Assembly (NCBI GenBank): GCA_000963575.1
Contig: CP011077.1
Coordinates: forward strand, 1,922,001 to 1,986,000
Length of the DNA stretch: 64,000 nt
Reading direction: 5' to 3'
Origin: Klebsiella michiganensis
GTDB taxonomy: Bacteria; Pseudomonadota; Gammaproteobacteria; Enterobacterales; Enterobacteriaceae
The position numbers and the translations under genes were made by a program. This document shows, piece by piece, positions 18,308 through 26,793 of this stretch (positions are counted from its first letter, which is position 1; each line of letters begins with the position of its first letter). The notes below the pieces were generated by a model, which ran no database searches, was not told where the DNA came from, and was given only the letters and a program-made list of their open reading frames with translations.

Positions 18308-18338
18308 AAAAAAACCGGCTGAATAAGCCGGTTTTTTT
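18308..18338. terminator. Terminator shared by the RidA gene and the small peptide gene
   Basis: AAAAAAACCGGCT-GAAT-AAGCCGGTTTTTTT has flanking A and T tracts and so can act on both strands. It ends the RidA transcript and abuts the stop of the convergent 46-codon gene. Confidence 0.9.
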
Positions 18339-18339
18339 A

Positions 18340-18480
18340 TCAGATTTTGCAGGCGTCGCCGCAGTCATCATCGGCCACAACGGCCTGAGCCTTTTTGTCT
18401 GCGTCTTCCTGGCGCTCGGCGTTGCGCGCTTCGGCTTCATCTAACCCGGAAAACACCAGATTATCGAGATCGATTTCCAT
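18340..18480 (-). CDS. 46-residue acidic peptide with two-cysteine tail
   Basis: An ATG at 18480 with AGGTGA 6 nt upstream opens a 46-codon frame that stops at 18340, right at a bidirectional terminator. The product starts MEIDLDNLVFSGLDEAEA, continues as a charged Glu/Asp/Arg/Lys/Ala helix and ends DDDCGDACKI. The first 30 residues look like a leader and the tail like a short core with Cys40 and Cys44. Ribosomally made, modified peptides are built this way (the CbpA-like radical-SAM targets come to mind), but no modifying enzyme is in the window. A small regulatory or metal-binding protein is equally possible. Confidence 0.6.
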   Translation of the reverse strand: MEIDLDNLVFSGLDEAEARNAERQEDADKKAQAVVADDDCGDACKI

Positions 18481-18681
18481 AAGTCACCTGTCGTGGTTTA
18501 GTGAATAACTCGCTTTATGATATGCAACCTTTCCGGCTTTCGCATCCCAAAACACCGCCTGACGCTCAAAACGCTAAAAATGACGTTTTTTTCGCTACAG
18601 CATTAGGTGCAAAAAACAGTGCGGGAATTTATCAGGTTGAAGAAAAGCAAATGGAGAAGAAGGGCATTCTTTTAGCAAATA

Positions 18682-18758
18682 TGGTGCGTCCGAGTGGACT
18701 CGAACCACCGACCCCCACCATGTCAAGGTGGTGCTCTAACCAACTGAGCTACGGACGC
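18682..18758 (-). tRNA. valW: tRNA-Val(GAC), valW-type
   Basis: A 77-nt minus-strand cloverleaf with CCA encoded, acceptor stem GCGTCCG and the same GAC anticodon arm as the other two copies. It differs from them only in the acceptor and T stems, with compensating changes, as E. coli valW differs from valV. It lies 17 nt from the copy at 18776, as in the E. coli valVW pair. Confidence 0.96.
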
Positions 18759-18775
18759 ACTGATATATTTGAGAA

Positions 18776-18852
18776 TGGTGCGTTCAATTGGACTCGAACC
18801 AACGACCCCCACCATGTCAAGGTGGTGCTCTAACCAACTGAGCTATGAACGC
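18776..18852 (-). tRNA. valV: tRNA-Val(GAC), valV-type
   Basis: A 77-nt minus-strand cloverleaf with encoded CCA and GAC anticodon, identical to the copy at 14490-14566. On its strand it is the first gene of the two-tRNA unit with the valW-type gene. Confidence 0.96.
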
Positions 18853-18976
18853 ATTGTTGTCTTGGCGACAGCGGGGACGAATATTAGCGATACACCTCGG
18901 GGCTTGCAAGGGGAAACTCGCAATTTTATTCCAGATTTCACGCGATTGCCGAGCATCTGCGCAGAATGGGGAGAAA

Positions 18977-18996
18977 GTAGCCGCTGATGCGGCTAC
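18977..18996 (-). terminator. mdtK terminator hairpin
   Basis: GTAGCCGC-TGAT-GCGGCTAC is a perfect 8-bp stem just past the mdtK stop, followed on the minus strand by TTTCTCC. Confidence 0.7.
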
Positions 18997-19006
18997 TGAT
19001 GTTTAA

Positions 19007-20380
19007 TTAACGTGCAGCCCGCTGAAGGATGGTCGCGGACGGCTGACGCTGCAGCCAGCGCATACGCAACATCATCATAATCGCGGCGGAGGTCAGGCCG
19101 ATAATAAAACCGATCCAGAACCCGGCCGGGCCCATCGGTTCGACGACCCAGTCGGTTAACCCCAGAATATAGCCGCTTGGCAGGCCGAGTACCCAGTAGG
19201 CGATAAAGGTAATAAAGAAGATCGAGCGCGTATCTTTATAGCCACGCAGAACGCCGCTGCCAATCACCTGGATGGAGTCGGAGATCTGGTAAATCGCCGC
19301 CAGCAGCATAAGGTGTGCTGCCAGCGCCACAACCGCCGGGTTGTCGTTATACAGCAGCGCGATGTGTTCCCGGAAAATGACGGTAAACAGCGCCGTGCAC
19401 ATGGCGAGACAAATCGCCACGCCAACGCCGGTGCGGGCGGCAATCTGTGCGTCCAGGGTCGAGCCCTGGCCAAGACGGAAGCCCACGCGAATGGTCACCG
19501 CAGCCCCCAAAGAAAGCGGCAGTACAAACATCAACGAGCTGAAGTTGAGGGCAATCTGGTGCCCGGCAACGTCGGTGATGCCCAGGGGGGAAACCAGCAG
19601 GGCGACCACGGCAAACAGCGTGACTTCGAAGAAAAGCGCCAGGGCAATCGGCAGCCCAAGCTGGCTCAGGCGTTTGACCACCGCCCAGTCCGGCTTACTG
19701 AAGCTGTCCTGGTTTTTAATGTCGCGCATTGAGCGAGCTCTCCGGATGTAGGACAGCATGCTGAAAAACATTACCCAGTACACCGCCGCCGTCGCGACGC
19801 CACAGCCCACGCCGCCCAGTTCGGGCATACCAAAATGGCCATAAATAAAGATGTAGTTAACCGGAATATTCACCAGCAGGCCGATAAAACCCATCACCAT
19901 ACCCGGTTTGGTTTTAGCCAGCCCTTCGCACTGGTTACGGCCCACCTGGAAGAACAGGTAGCCCGGCGCACCCCACAGCAGCGCGCGGAGATAGCGGACG
20001 GCTTTATCCGCCAGCTCAGGATCGATATTGTGCATCGCGTGAATAATATGACCTGCGTTCCACAGCACCACCATCACCAGCACGGAAACCATACCCGCCA
20101 GCCAGAATCCCTGGCGAACCTGGTGCGCGATGCGGTCGCGCCGGGCTGAACCGTTAAGTTGCGCAACGGTTGGCGTTAAGGCCAGTAGCAGCCCGTGGCC
20201 AAACAGAATGGCGGGGAGCCAGATAGAGGTGCCGATAGCCACGGCGGCCATGTCGGTAGCGCTGTAGCCGCCGGCCATCACGGTATCGACGAATCCCATT
20301 GCAGTTTGAGCTACCTGCGCGACGATGACAGGTATCGCCAGGGCAAGGAGCTGGCGAGCTTCGGTGAGGTACTTCTGCAT
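19007..20380 (-). CDS. mdtK: MdtK, MATE-family multidrug efflux transporter
   Basis: 457 residues, 12 predicted membrane helices in two homologous halves, the length and sequence of E. coli MdtK (NorE/YdhE). MATE proteins export cationic drugs and dipeptides by Na+ or H+ antiport in the inner membrane. The start MQKYLTEARQLLALAIPVIVAQ and conserved MGFVDTVMAGGYSATDMAAVA stretch match the family. It is divergent from ribE. Confidence 0.96.
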   Translation of the reverse strand: MQKYLTEARQLLALAIPVIVAQVAQTAMGFVDTVMAGGYSATDMAAVAIGTSIWLPAILFGHGLLLALTPTVAQLNGSARRDRIAHQVRQGFWLAGMVSVLVMVVLWNAGHIIHAMHNIDPELADKAVRYLRALLWGAPGYLFFQVGRNQCEGLAKTKPGMVMGFIGLLVNIPVNYIFIYGHFGMPELGGVGCGVATAAVYWVMFFSMLSYIRRARSMRDIKNQDSFSKPDWAVVKRLSQLGLPIALALFFEVTLFAVVALLVSPLGITDVAGHQIALNFSSLMFVLPLSLGAAVTIRVGFRLGQGSTLDAQIAARTGVGVAICLAMCTALFTVIFREHIALLYNDNPAVVALAAHLMLLAAIYQISDSIQVIGSGVLRGYKDTRSIFFITFIAYWVLGLPSGYILGLTDWVVEPMGPAGFWIGFIIGLTSAAIMMMLRMRWLQRQPSATILQRAAR

Positions 20381-20616
20381 GTTTACACCTGATTATTTTT
20401 ATATGTATGAGAGACTAAAAAAGCCGCCAAAACAGGCAGCAAGAAGATGAACTGGGGAAATAGCCAGTCTATTGTAGCGGGAGTTTATTTATACGCCAGT
20501 CAAAAATAGAGCCAGCGCACGCCCCGCACTGGCAAGCTGATTTTCCAACTGCTAAAGTGCGAAAATGTCTGTTAATGGCGGTAGTTAACCGTCTGCGAAT
20601 TGCCAGGAGTTTTTAG

Positions 20617-21261
20617 ATGTTTACAGGTATTGTGCAGGGCACGGCGACCCTGGTTTCCATTGATGAGAAACCGAATTTCCGCACTCACGTTATTGATATG
20701 CCAACTGAAATGCTGCCAGATCTCGAAACCGGGGCCTCGGTGGCGCATAACGGTTGCTGCCTGACCGTAACGGCAATCGACGGCAATCGCGTCAGCTTTG
20801 ATTTAATGAAAGAGACCTTGCGCATCACCAACCTCGGTGAACTAAACGTGGGCGACAGCGTGAACGTTGAGCGCGCAGCTAAATTTAACGACGAAATTGG
20901 CGGGCATTTGATGTCGGGTCATATTATGACCACGGCCGAAATTTCAAAGATTCTGACCTCAGAAAATAACCGCCAGATCTGGTTTAAGATTCAGGATAAA
21001 ACCCTGATGAAATATATCCTTTATAAAGGCTATGTCGGCATCGACGGGATTAGTTTGACGGTGGGCGAGGTGACCGCGACGCGTTTTTGTGTGCACCTGA
21101 TCCCTGAAACGCTTGAGCGTACTACGCTCGGTGCTAAAAAGCTGGGCCAGCGTGTGAACATTGAAATTGACCCGCAGACGCAGGCGATAGTTGACACCGT
21201 TGAGCGTGTGCTGGCTAGCCGCGAAGCTGCCATGGCGGCGGCGATCCCTGACGGCGAATAA
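20617..21261 (+). CDS. ribE: RibE (RibC), riboflavin synthase alpha subunit
   Basis: 214 residues in two similar lumazine-binding halves, each opening with a MFTGIV- or GHIMTTAEI-type strand. The enzyme dismutates two 6,7-dimethyl-8-ribityllumazine molecules into riboflavin. Key residues are visible in the N-terminal MFTGIVQGTATL and the catalytic GCCLTVT stretch. It is preceded by CAGGAG and followed by a hairpin terminator. No FMN riboswitch is apparent upstream, as expected for this gene in enterobacteria. Confidence 0.97.
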   Translation: MFTGIVQGTATLVSIDEKPNFRTHVIDMPTEMLPDLETGASVAHNGCCLTVTAIDGNRVSFDLMKETLRITNLGELNVGDSVNVERAAKFNDEIGGHLMSGHIMTTAEISKILTSENNRQIWFKIQDKTLMKYILYKGYVGIDGISLTVGEVTATRFCVHLIPETLERTTLGAKKLGQRVNIEIDPQTQAIVDTVERVLASREAAMAAAIPDGE

Positions 21262-21279
21262 ACGTTTTTGATTGATAAC

Positions 21280-21304
21280 AAACGGGGCCATTTGGCCCCG
21301 CTTC
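21280..21304 (+). terminator. ribE terminator, first copy of a duplicated hairpin
   Basis: AAACGGGGCC-ATTT-GGCCCCG forms a strong stem followed by CTT. The same 21-nt core recurs at 21442, on the far side of the dispersed repeat. Confidence 0.75.
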
Positions 21305-21362
21305 AGACGATTGAAAAACTCTGGCGAGAGAAGGAATACCAGAGGGTTCGTTAAAAAATAAG

Positions 21363-21436
21363 GAAAATCAATTCATTGATTTTCGGCTGATAAACACCTG
21401 GAGGAAAAAATCACGCTTTTTTCCGCCAGGTCAGCA
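21363..21436. repeat. Dispersed two-hairpin repeat, copy A
   Basis: Hairpin 1 is GAAAATC-N8-GATTTTC (21363-21384). Hairpin 2 has an outer GCTGA/TCAGC stem around CCTGG-A-GGAAAAAA and TTTTTTCC-G-CCAGG. Copies B (29060) and C (48407) share the layout and the phrase GATTTTCGGCTGA; their hairpin 2 stems differ in sequence but still pair. It lies between the ribE and bgl-type genes. Confidence 0.85.
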
Positions 21437-21441
21437 ACAGC

Positions 21442-21465
21442 AAACGGGGCCATTTGGCCCCGTTT
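21442..21465. terminator. Terminator between copy A repeat and the phospho-beta-glucosidase gene
   Basis: AAACGGGGCC-ATTT-GGCCCCGTTT is a perfect 10-bp stem followed by CTTTTTCTT on the plus strand and by TTTG on the minus strand. It repeats the ribE terminator core and can end the minus-strand glucosidase gene. Confidence 0.8.
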
Positions 21466-21472
21466 CTTTTTC

Positions 21473-22864
21473 TTAATTTTCTTCGTTAAACCCGTTTTCG
21501 GCCGCAGTTTTCATAAACCACTCGCCGCTTTTCTTAATCGTGCGCTGCTGGGTATTAAGATCCAGCGACACAAAACCATAGCGGTTTTTATAGGCGTTGC
21601 ACCATGACCAGTTATCGATAAAGGTCCACATATGGTAACCAAGGCAGTTGCTGCCCTCGCTGATGCCCTTATGCAGCCACTTCAGGTGATCGCGGACGAA
21701 ATCAATCCGGTAATCATCGTTAATTTGGCCGTGGTCGATAAAGCGCTGCTCGTTTTCAACGCCCATACCGTTTTCAGAAATATAGCAGGCCGGGTTGCCG
21801 TAATTCTCACGCAGATTGGTGAGAATATCGTAGATCCCACGCTCGTAAATTTCCCACCCACGGTACGGGTTCATTTTGCGGCCCGGCATTTCGTAGGACT
21901 CAAAGAACCACTCCGGCATAAATGGACTTTCCGGGTTAACCAGCGTATCGCGGCACTTAATGCGTCGCGGCTGGTAGTAGTTAATCCCCAGCAGGTCTAC
22001 GACGCCTGCGGCGAGCAGGGCTTTGTCTTCAGGCTGGCAGGCAGGCAGCTTACCGTGTTCTTTCAGGAATGCGACCAGTTCCGCGGGATATTCACCGCGC
22101 AGCGCCGGGTCGAGGAAGCTCCGGTTAAACATCAGGTCGGCCAGGTTTGCCGCTTTGACGTCGGCCGGGTTTTGTGAGCGAGGGTAAGACGGCGTCAGAT
22201 TAAGAATGATGCCAATCTGGCCGTCATCGTTGCGGGCATGGTAAGCCTTTACCGCTTTCGCATGGGCGAGCATGGTATGGTAAGCGACCGTCACCGCGCG
22301 GTTGAAGTCCACCACGTTAGGGTAGTGGTAGTCATACAGGTAGCCGCATTCAACCGGCACAACCGGCTCGTTGAAGGTAAACCAGTGCTTCACGCGGTCG
22401 CCAAACAACTCGAAACAGGTCCTGGCGTAGGCTGCGTAGGCGTCAACCACTTCACGGCTTTCCCACCCGCCTTTTTCCTGCATGACCATCGGCATATCAA
22501 AGTGATACAGATTGATAAACGGCTTAATGCCCTGAGCTAACAGCTCGTCAATCACCCGATTGTAGAACTCAACCGCCAGCGGATTTACTTCGCCTGTGCC
22601 GTCAGGGATCAAACGGGCCCAGGAAATCGAGGTGCGGAAAGTATTGTGGTTGAGCTTTTTCAGCAGCGCGATGTCCTGCTTCCAGCGCTGATAAAAGGTT
22701 GAGGTGTTTTGCGGCCCGACGCCGTGGTGGAAACGGTTAGGTTGCTCGGCGAACCATCTGTCCCAGATGGTTTCAGACTTGCCAAAATTCAGCGCTTCGC
22801 CCTCGGTTTGTGGGCCTGAGGCTGCGCTGCCCCACCAGAAATGCTCAGGAAATGCGTATTTCAT
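21473..22864 (-). CDS. GH1 6-phospho-beta-glucosidase
   Basis: 463 residues from the ATG at 22864 with TGAGGA upstream; the frame extends to 22891 without a better start. Glycoside hydrolase family 1 marks are the N-terminal FPEHFWWGSAASGPQTEG, acid/base TFNEPVV and nucleophile YISENGMG. The family members closest to BglA/AscB cleave phosphorylated beta-glucosides brought in by a PTS. No PTS gene is adjacent, so the substrate phosphate would come from a transporter elsewhere. It is inserted between ribE and cfa, which are neighbours in E. coli. Confidence 0.92.
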   Translation of the reverse strand: MKYAFPEHFWWGSAASGPQTEGEALNFGKSETIWDRWFAEQPNRFHHGVGPQNTSTFYQRWKQDIALLKKLNHNTFRTSISWARLIPDGTGEVNPLAVEFYNRVIDELLAQGIKPFINLYHFDMPMVMQEKGGWESREVVDAYAAYARTCFELFGDRVKHWFTFNEPVVPVECGYLYDYHYPNVVDFNRAVTVAYHTMLAHAKAVKAYHARNDDGQIGIILNLTPSYPRSQNPADVKAANLADLMFNRSFLDPALRGEYPAELVAFLKEHGKLPACQPEDKALLAAGVVDLLGINYYQPRRIKCRDTLVNPESPFMPEWFFESYEMPGRKMNPYRGWEIYERGIYDILTNLRENYGNPACYISENGMGVENEQRFIDHGQINDDYRIDFVRDHLKWLHKGISEGSNCLGYHMWTFIDNWSWCNAYKNRYGFVSLDLNTQQRTIKKSGEWFMKTAAENGFNEEN

Positions 22865-23063
22865 CGTTGTCCTCACGGTCTGACCTGCCATCTCCGGCAG
22901 GCAATCATTGATGCAGCTAATGCCATGATTGTCTGTGATTGATGAAACCGGTTTCTATCGCAGGAAATGATATCTGTTAAGCAGATCAAGCCGCTACGCT
23001 TAGGCAGGGCCAAACCTGTGAGGTAAATCACATTGATGCGCAAGGAGAGACAATTGGAAATGA

Positions 23064-23093
23064 AAAAACCCGGCATTCACCGGGTTTGTTTTT
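23064..23093 (-). terminator. cfa terminator
   Basis: AAAAAACCCGG-CATTCA-CCGGGTTTGTTTTT is a GC stem with flanking A and T tracts at the end of cfa. Confidence 0.85.
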
Positions 23094-24240
23094 AACGAGG
23101 TACGCGCAGCCCGTGTTCAATGCCCCGGCTGAAAACCACCTGCCAGAGCTGAATGTCTCGCGCCCGGAAAGCCCCGGCGCAGGCATTCAGGTAGTAGCTA
23201 AACATTCTTTTAAAGCGCTCAGAATAGTTGTCTTCAATTTCAGACCAGGCCGCCAGAAAACGCTCGTACCAGGCCATCAGCGTTTTGTCATAGTCGGCGC
23301 CGAAATTGTGCCAGTCTTCCATCACGAAATGTGGCTCGCTGGCATCGGCAATCTGCCGCACCGACGGCAGGCAACCGTTAGGGAAAATGTACTTGTTAAT
23401 CCACGGATCGACATTATTGTCGGTCTTTTTAGAACCTATTGTGTGCAGCAGGAAAATGCCATCCGGCTTGAGGTTGCGGTCGGCAACGTCAAAGTAGGTG
23501 GCATAATTTTTGGGTCCGACGTGTTCAAACATCCCGACGGAAACAATGCGGTCAAATTGTTCGTTCAGGTCGCGGTAGTCCTGCAAAAGGATGGTGACAT
23601 CCAGACCTTTGCAGCGCTCCTGCGCCATTTTTTGTTGTTCCGCGGAGATAGTCACGCCAAAGACGGATACACCATAATTGCGTGCGGCAAACTCGGCCAG
23701 ACCGCCCCAGCCGCAGCCGATATCCAGCAGCTTCATACCGGGTTTTAGCTGCAATTTTTCGCAGATCATTTTGAGCTTGGCATCCTGCGCGTCGCTGAGA
23801 TTTGTCGCTTCTTTCCAGTAACCGCAGGAGTATTGCATGTGCTTATCCAGCATCCGGCTGAACAGATCGTTGCCAAGATCGTAATGCTCTTTACCCACTA
23901 TCCAGGCGCGTTTCTTAGACTGCAGGTTAACCAGCCTTGCTGCCGCAATGCGCAGGGTATCTTTGAAGTGGTGGGGCAGTTGGTTTTCCAGCCCGGCGCG
24001 CAGGACTTTGGTGAAAAAGATATCCAGCCGTTCGCATTCCCACCAGCCGTCCATATAGCTTTCGCCAAGGCCGAGAGAACCTTCCTGCAGAACGCGTTTA
24101 AAAAAGTCTGGGTTTTTGACCTGAATATCAAAGGGGTTTGGGCCGTTGAGGGTGATGCCTGCCCGGCTTAGCATTTCATTTGCGATACGATACCATTCGT
24201 TATCTCGTACGCTCACTTCTTCTATACACGATGAACTCAT
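23092..24240 (-). CDS. cfa: Cfa, cyclopropane-fatty-acyl-phospholipid synthase
   Basis: 382 residues, the E. coli length, starting MSSSCIEEVSV. It transfers a methylene from S-adenosylmethionine to unsaturated acyl chains of membrane phospholipids in stationary phase. The SAM-binding motif LLDIGCGWGGLAEFAARNYG and the EGSLGLGESYMDGWWE N-terminal signature are clear. The 297-nt region upstream holds no gene I can support; the short open frame at 24261-24479 has no recognisable content. Confidence 0.97.
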   Translation of the reverse strand: MSSSCIEEVSVRDNEWYRIANEMLSRAGITLNGPNPFDIQVKNPDFFKRVLQEGSLGLGESYMDGWWECERLDIFFTKVLRAGLENQLPHHFKDTLRIAAARLVNLQSKKRAWIVGKEHYDLGNDLFSRMLDKHMQYSCGYWKEATNLSDAQDAKLKMICEKLQLKPGMKLLDIGCGWGGLAEFAARNYGVSVFGVTISAEQQKMAQERCKGLDVTILLQDYRDLNEQFDRIVSVGMFEHVGPKNYATYFDVADRNLKPDGIFLLHTIGSKKTDNNVDPWINKYIFPNGCLPSVRQIADASEPHFVMEDWHNFGADYDKTLMAWYERFLAAWSEIEDNYSERFKRMFSYYLNACAGAFRARDIQLWQVVFSRGIEHGLRVPR

Positions 24241-24537
24241 AGCTTCTCCATCACCTTGTTGTGATCAGAACCTTAAAACAGCGTAGACGCTATTCACGGC
24301 TTGTGAGAACTCTCACGGAAAATTCCGCGTGCCTGATATCCGACGTAGAACAGAGAAAGGGGGGATTCTCCCTTACTGAAAGGCCATCCATGGAAAAACG
24401 GAAGCGCTCCGGCTCCCGCAAAAATAAAATTGATAAGGCTTATAGTAGAACCGCAATTACTATAAGCCCGTTTAAATGATGGTTCAATGGAATATTGTTA
24501 GCAAGCTAATCACACAATATTCACATTATCATGCAGG

Positions 24538-25740
24538 TTACTGTGCGCGTGACAGTTCGCTGTGGCTCTTGTTCTGCGCTTCACGGCGGACCGTGTGCTG
24601 CAGGGCATAGCCCAGGCCAGCAAGCAGGATTGTCGCCAGCATCACGCTGGTGGTGGTCAGCAGCGGGGTTGTCACCAGCCAGGAGACCATCAGGCTGGCC
24701 AGGAAGCAAAGCCCAAGCTGCAGGGTATTTTGCAGCGCTGCGGCTTTCCCGGTTGCCTGTGGGAAAGGCAGCAGGGCTGAGGCAACCACGATGGGGTAGA
24801 TGGCGCCGTTCGCCGCGGCCATCACACAGAACGGAATAAGCAGCAGCGTCAGGTTAGCATGGCCGCTGACTGCCACGCCCCAGGTTGCAACCACGCTCAG
24901 GGCATACAGGGCCAGCAGCCACGGCAGCAGCTGTTTGCCACTCCACTTTTGCAGCGCGCTGCGGCAGCCATAGCCGCCCACCAGGAAAGCGACCGTCTGC
25001 GGCATGTAGCTCAGGCCAATCGCCGCGGGGCTGTAGCCCATATCATTCAGAATAAACGGCGAGCCGGTGAGCCATGCGAAAAAGCTGGCGGAGCAGGCGG
25101 CGTAAATCAGTACGTTGCCGCCGTAAACGCGGGAGCGTAATAAAGAGAAGAAGCTGACCTTATTGTCTTCGGTTTGCTCGTGGTGCTGAGTCCGGGGCTT
25201 GAGGCGCAGGGTGGGGATCATCAGCAGCAAAGCGACGGCGAACAGCACGGCGAAAATGGCCTGCCATTCAAAATGATTCAGTAGCCAGCTGCCGAGCAGC
25301 GGGGCCAGCGCCGGAGAAAGTCCGACCAGCGGCATGATGGTGGCAAAAATGCGGCCGGCGCGGTTGGCGGGATAATAGTCGGTCACCAGTGCCTGCCAGC
25401 TAACCGCCGCGGAACAGACGCCCACGGCCTGAATAAAGCGTAACACCAGCAGCGTGGTGGCATCCTGCACCCAAAGCATCCCGATACAGCCGACGGCAAA
25501 CATGGCCAGGCCAATCAACAGCACAGGTTTACGCCCGAAGCGGTCGGAAAGTGGGCCCCACATCAGCTGGGCAAAAGCAAAGCCGGCGAGGAACAGGCTC
25601 AGGCTGGCGCTAACCGCGGAGGCGGTGGTGCCCAGATCTTGTTGAATGGCGGCGAAGGCAGGCAGGTACATGTCGGTGGCCAGGAAGCCCAGCACGCTCA
25701 GCCCCGCGAGCCAGATAAGAAATCCCTTTGATGGTTGCAT
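24538..25740 (-). CDS. punC: PunC (YdhC), MFS purine nucleoside transporter
   Basis: 400 residues with 12 membrane helices, a Bcr/CflA-type major facilitator. The MFS loop motif is GPLSDRFGRKPVLLIG. E. coli PunC imports adenosine and other purine nucleosides under PunR control. The divergent punR lies 114 nt away, preserving the E. coli arrangement. Confidence 0.94.
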   Translation of the reverse strand: MQPSKGFLIWLAGLSVLGFLATDMYLPAFAAIQQDLGTTASAVSASLSLFLAGFAFAQLMWGPLSDRFGRKPVLLIGLAMFAVGCIGMLWVQDATTLLVLRFIQAVGVCSAAVSWQALVTDYYPANRAGRIFATIMPLVGLSPALAPLLGSWLLNHFEWQAIFAVLFAVALLLMIPTLRLKPRTQHHEQTEDNKVSFFSLLRSRVYGGNVLIYAACSASFFAWLTGSPFILNDMGYSPAAIGLSYMPQTVAFLVGGYGCRSALQKWSGKQLLPWLLALYALSVVATWGVAVSGHANLTLLLIPFCVMAAANGAIYPIVVASALLPFPQATGKAAALQNTLQLGLCFLASLMVSWLVTTPLLTTTSVMLATILLAGLGYALQHTVRREAQNKSHSELSRAQ

Positions 25741-25854
25741 ATTTCACTCTTGATTTTGATGGCAGGTTAACGGGGCTGGAGTCTACGGAGTGCAAAACCG
25801 CTTGTGAAACGCTAATATTTGCAAATTGCATTCAAATTTTTTGCAGGCAGAAAA

Positions 25855-26793
25855 ATGTGGTCTGAATATTCACTGGAAGTGGTTGACGCCGTGGCTCGAA
25901 ACGGCAGCTTTAGCGGTGCGGCCCAGGAGCTTCACCGCGTGCCTTCTGCCATCAGCTACACGGTGCGCCAGCTTGAGGAGTGGCTGGCCGTGCCGCTGTT
26001 TGAACGGCGTCACAGGGACGTTGAGTTGACCGCCGCCGGGGCGTTTTTTCTCAAAGAAGGTCGGTCTGTTATCAAAAAAATGATGACAACGCGTCAGCAG
26101 TGCCAGCAGATAGCCAACGGCTGGCGAGGGCACCTGTCGATTGCGGTAGACAATATCGTTAAACCTGAGCGAACCCGCCAGCTGGTGCTGGATTTTTATC
26201 GTCATTTTCCGGATATCGAATTGCGGGTCTCCCAGGAAGTGTTCAACGGCGTGTGGGATGCCCTGGCGGACGGGCGGGTTGAGGCCGCGATTGGCGCAAC
26301 GCAGGCAATCCCGGTCGGGGGGCGCTACGCGTTCAGGGACATGGGCACCCTGAGCTGGTGCTGCGTGGTCTCTGCCAGCCATCCGCTTGCGCAACAGGCC
26401 GGTATCATTCTGGATGACGACATTCGCCCCTGGCCATCCCTTGTGCTGGAAGATACGTCCCGGTCGCTACCCAAGAGGATTACCTGGTTGCTGGACAACC
26501 AGCGCCGCGTGGTGGTGCCGGACTGGGCGTCGGGGGCGGATTGCCTGACGGCAGGATTATGCATTGGTATGGTGCCGACGCACATTGCCAGGCCGTGGCT
26601 GGTAAAGGGCGACTGGAAAGCGCTGCGGCTTGAAAACCCGTTCCCGGACGCGGCCTGCTGCCTGACGTGGCGGCAGGATGATGCCTCGCCCGCGCTGAGC
26701 TGGCTGCTGGACTATTTAGGCGACAGTGAGACGATGAATCAGGAGTGGCTGCAGGAGCCGGGTAACGCATTCCCGGCCCCTGAAGAGGTTTAG
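25855..26793 (+). CDS. punR: PunR (YdhB), LysR-type activator of punC
   Basis: 312 residues from the ATG at 25855 (MWSEYSLEVVDAVARNGSFS, the E. coli start); an in-frame ATG at 25819 is disfavoured. N-terminal LysR helix-turn-helix (AAQELHRVPSAISYTVRQLE) plus effector domain. It activates punC for growth on purine nucleosides. The upstream gap contains repeated TTTGCAAATTGCA-like sequence that may be its binding site. Its stop overlaps the stop of convergent purR. Confidence 0.94.
   Translation: MWSEYSLEVVDAVARNGSFSGAAQELHRVPSAISYTVRQLEEWLAVPLFERRHRDVELTAAGAFFLKEGRSVIKKMMTTRQQCQQIANGWRGHLSIAVDNIVKPERTRQLVLDFYRHFPDIELRVSQEVFNGVWDALADGRVEAAIGATQAIPVGGRYAFRDMGTLSWCCVVSASHPLAQQAGIILDDDIRPWPSLVLEDTSRSLPKRITWLLDNQRRVVVPDWASGADCLTAGLCIGMVPTHIARPWLVKGDWKALRLENPFPDAACCLTWRQDDASPALSWLLDYLGDSETMNQEWLQEPGNAFPAPEEV

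Noticed and set aside
18501..18987. Open frames containing SGLEPPTPTMSRWCSNQLSY
   Set aside because: Classic spurious translation of tRNA-Val genes.
20381..20616. Possible FMN riboswitch between mdtK and ribE
   Set aside because: I could not find the conserved RFN core; in enterobacteria the riboswitch precedes ribB, not ribE.
24261..24479. 72-codon frame upstream of cfa
   Set aside because: Lies in the cfa promoter region; Arg/Lys-rich, no likeness.
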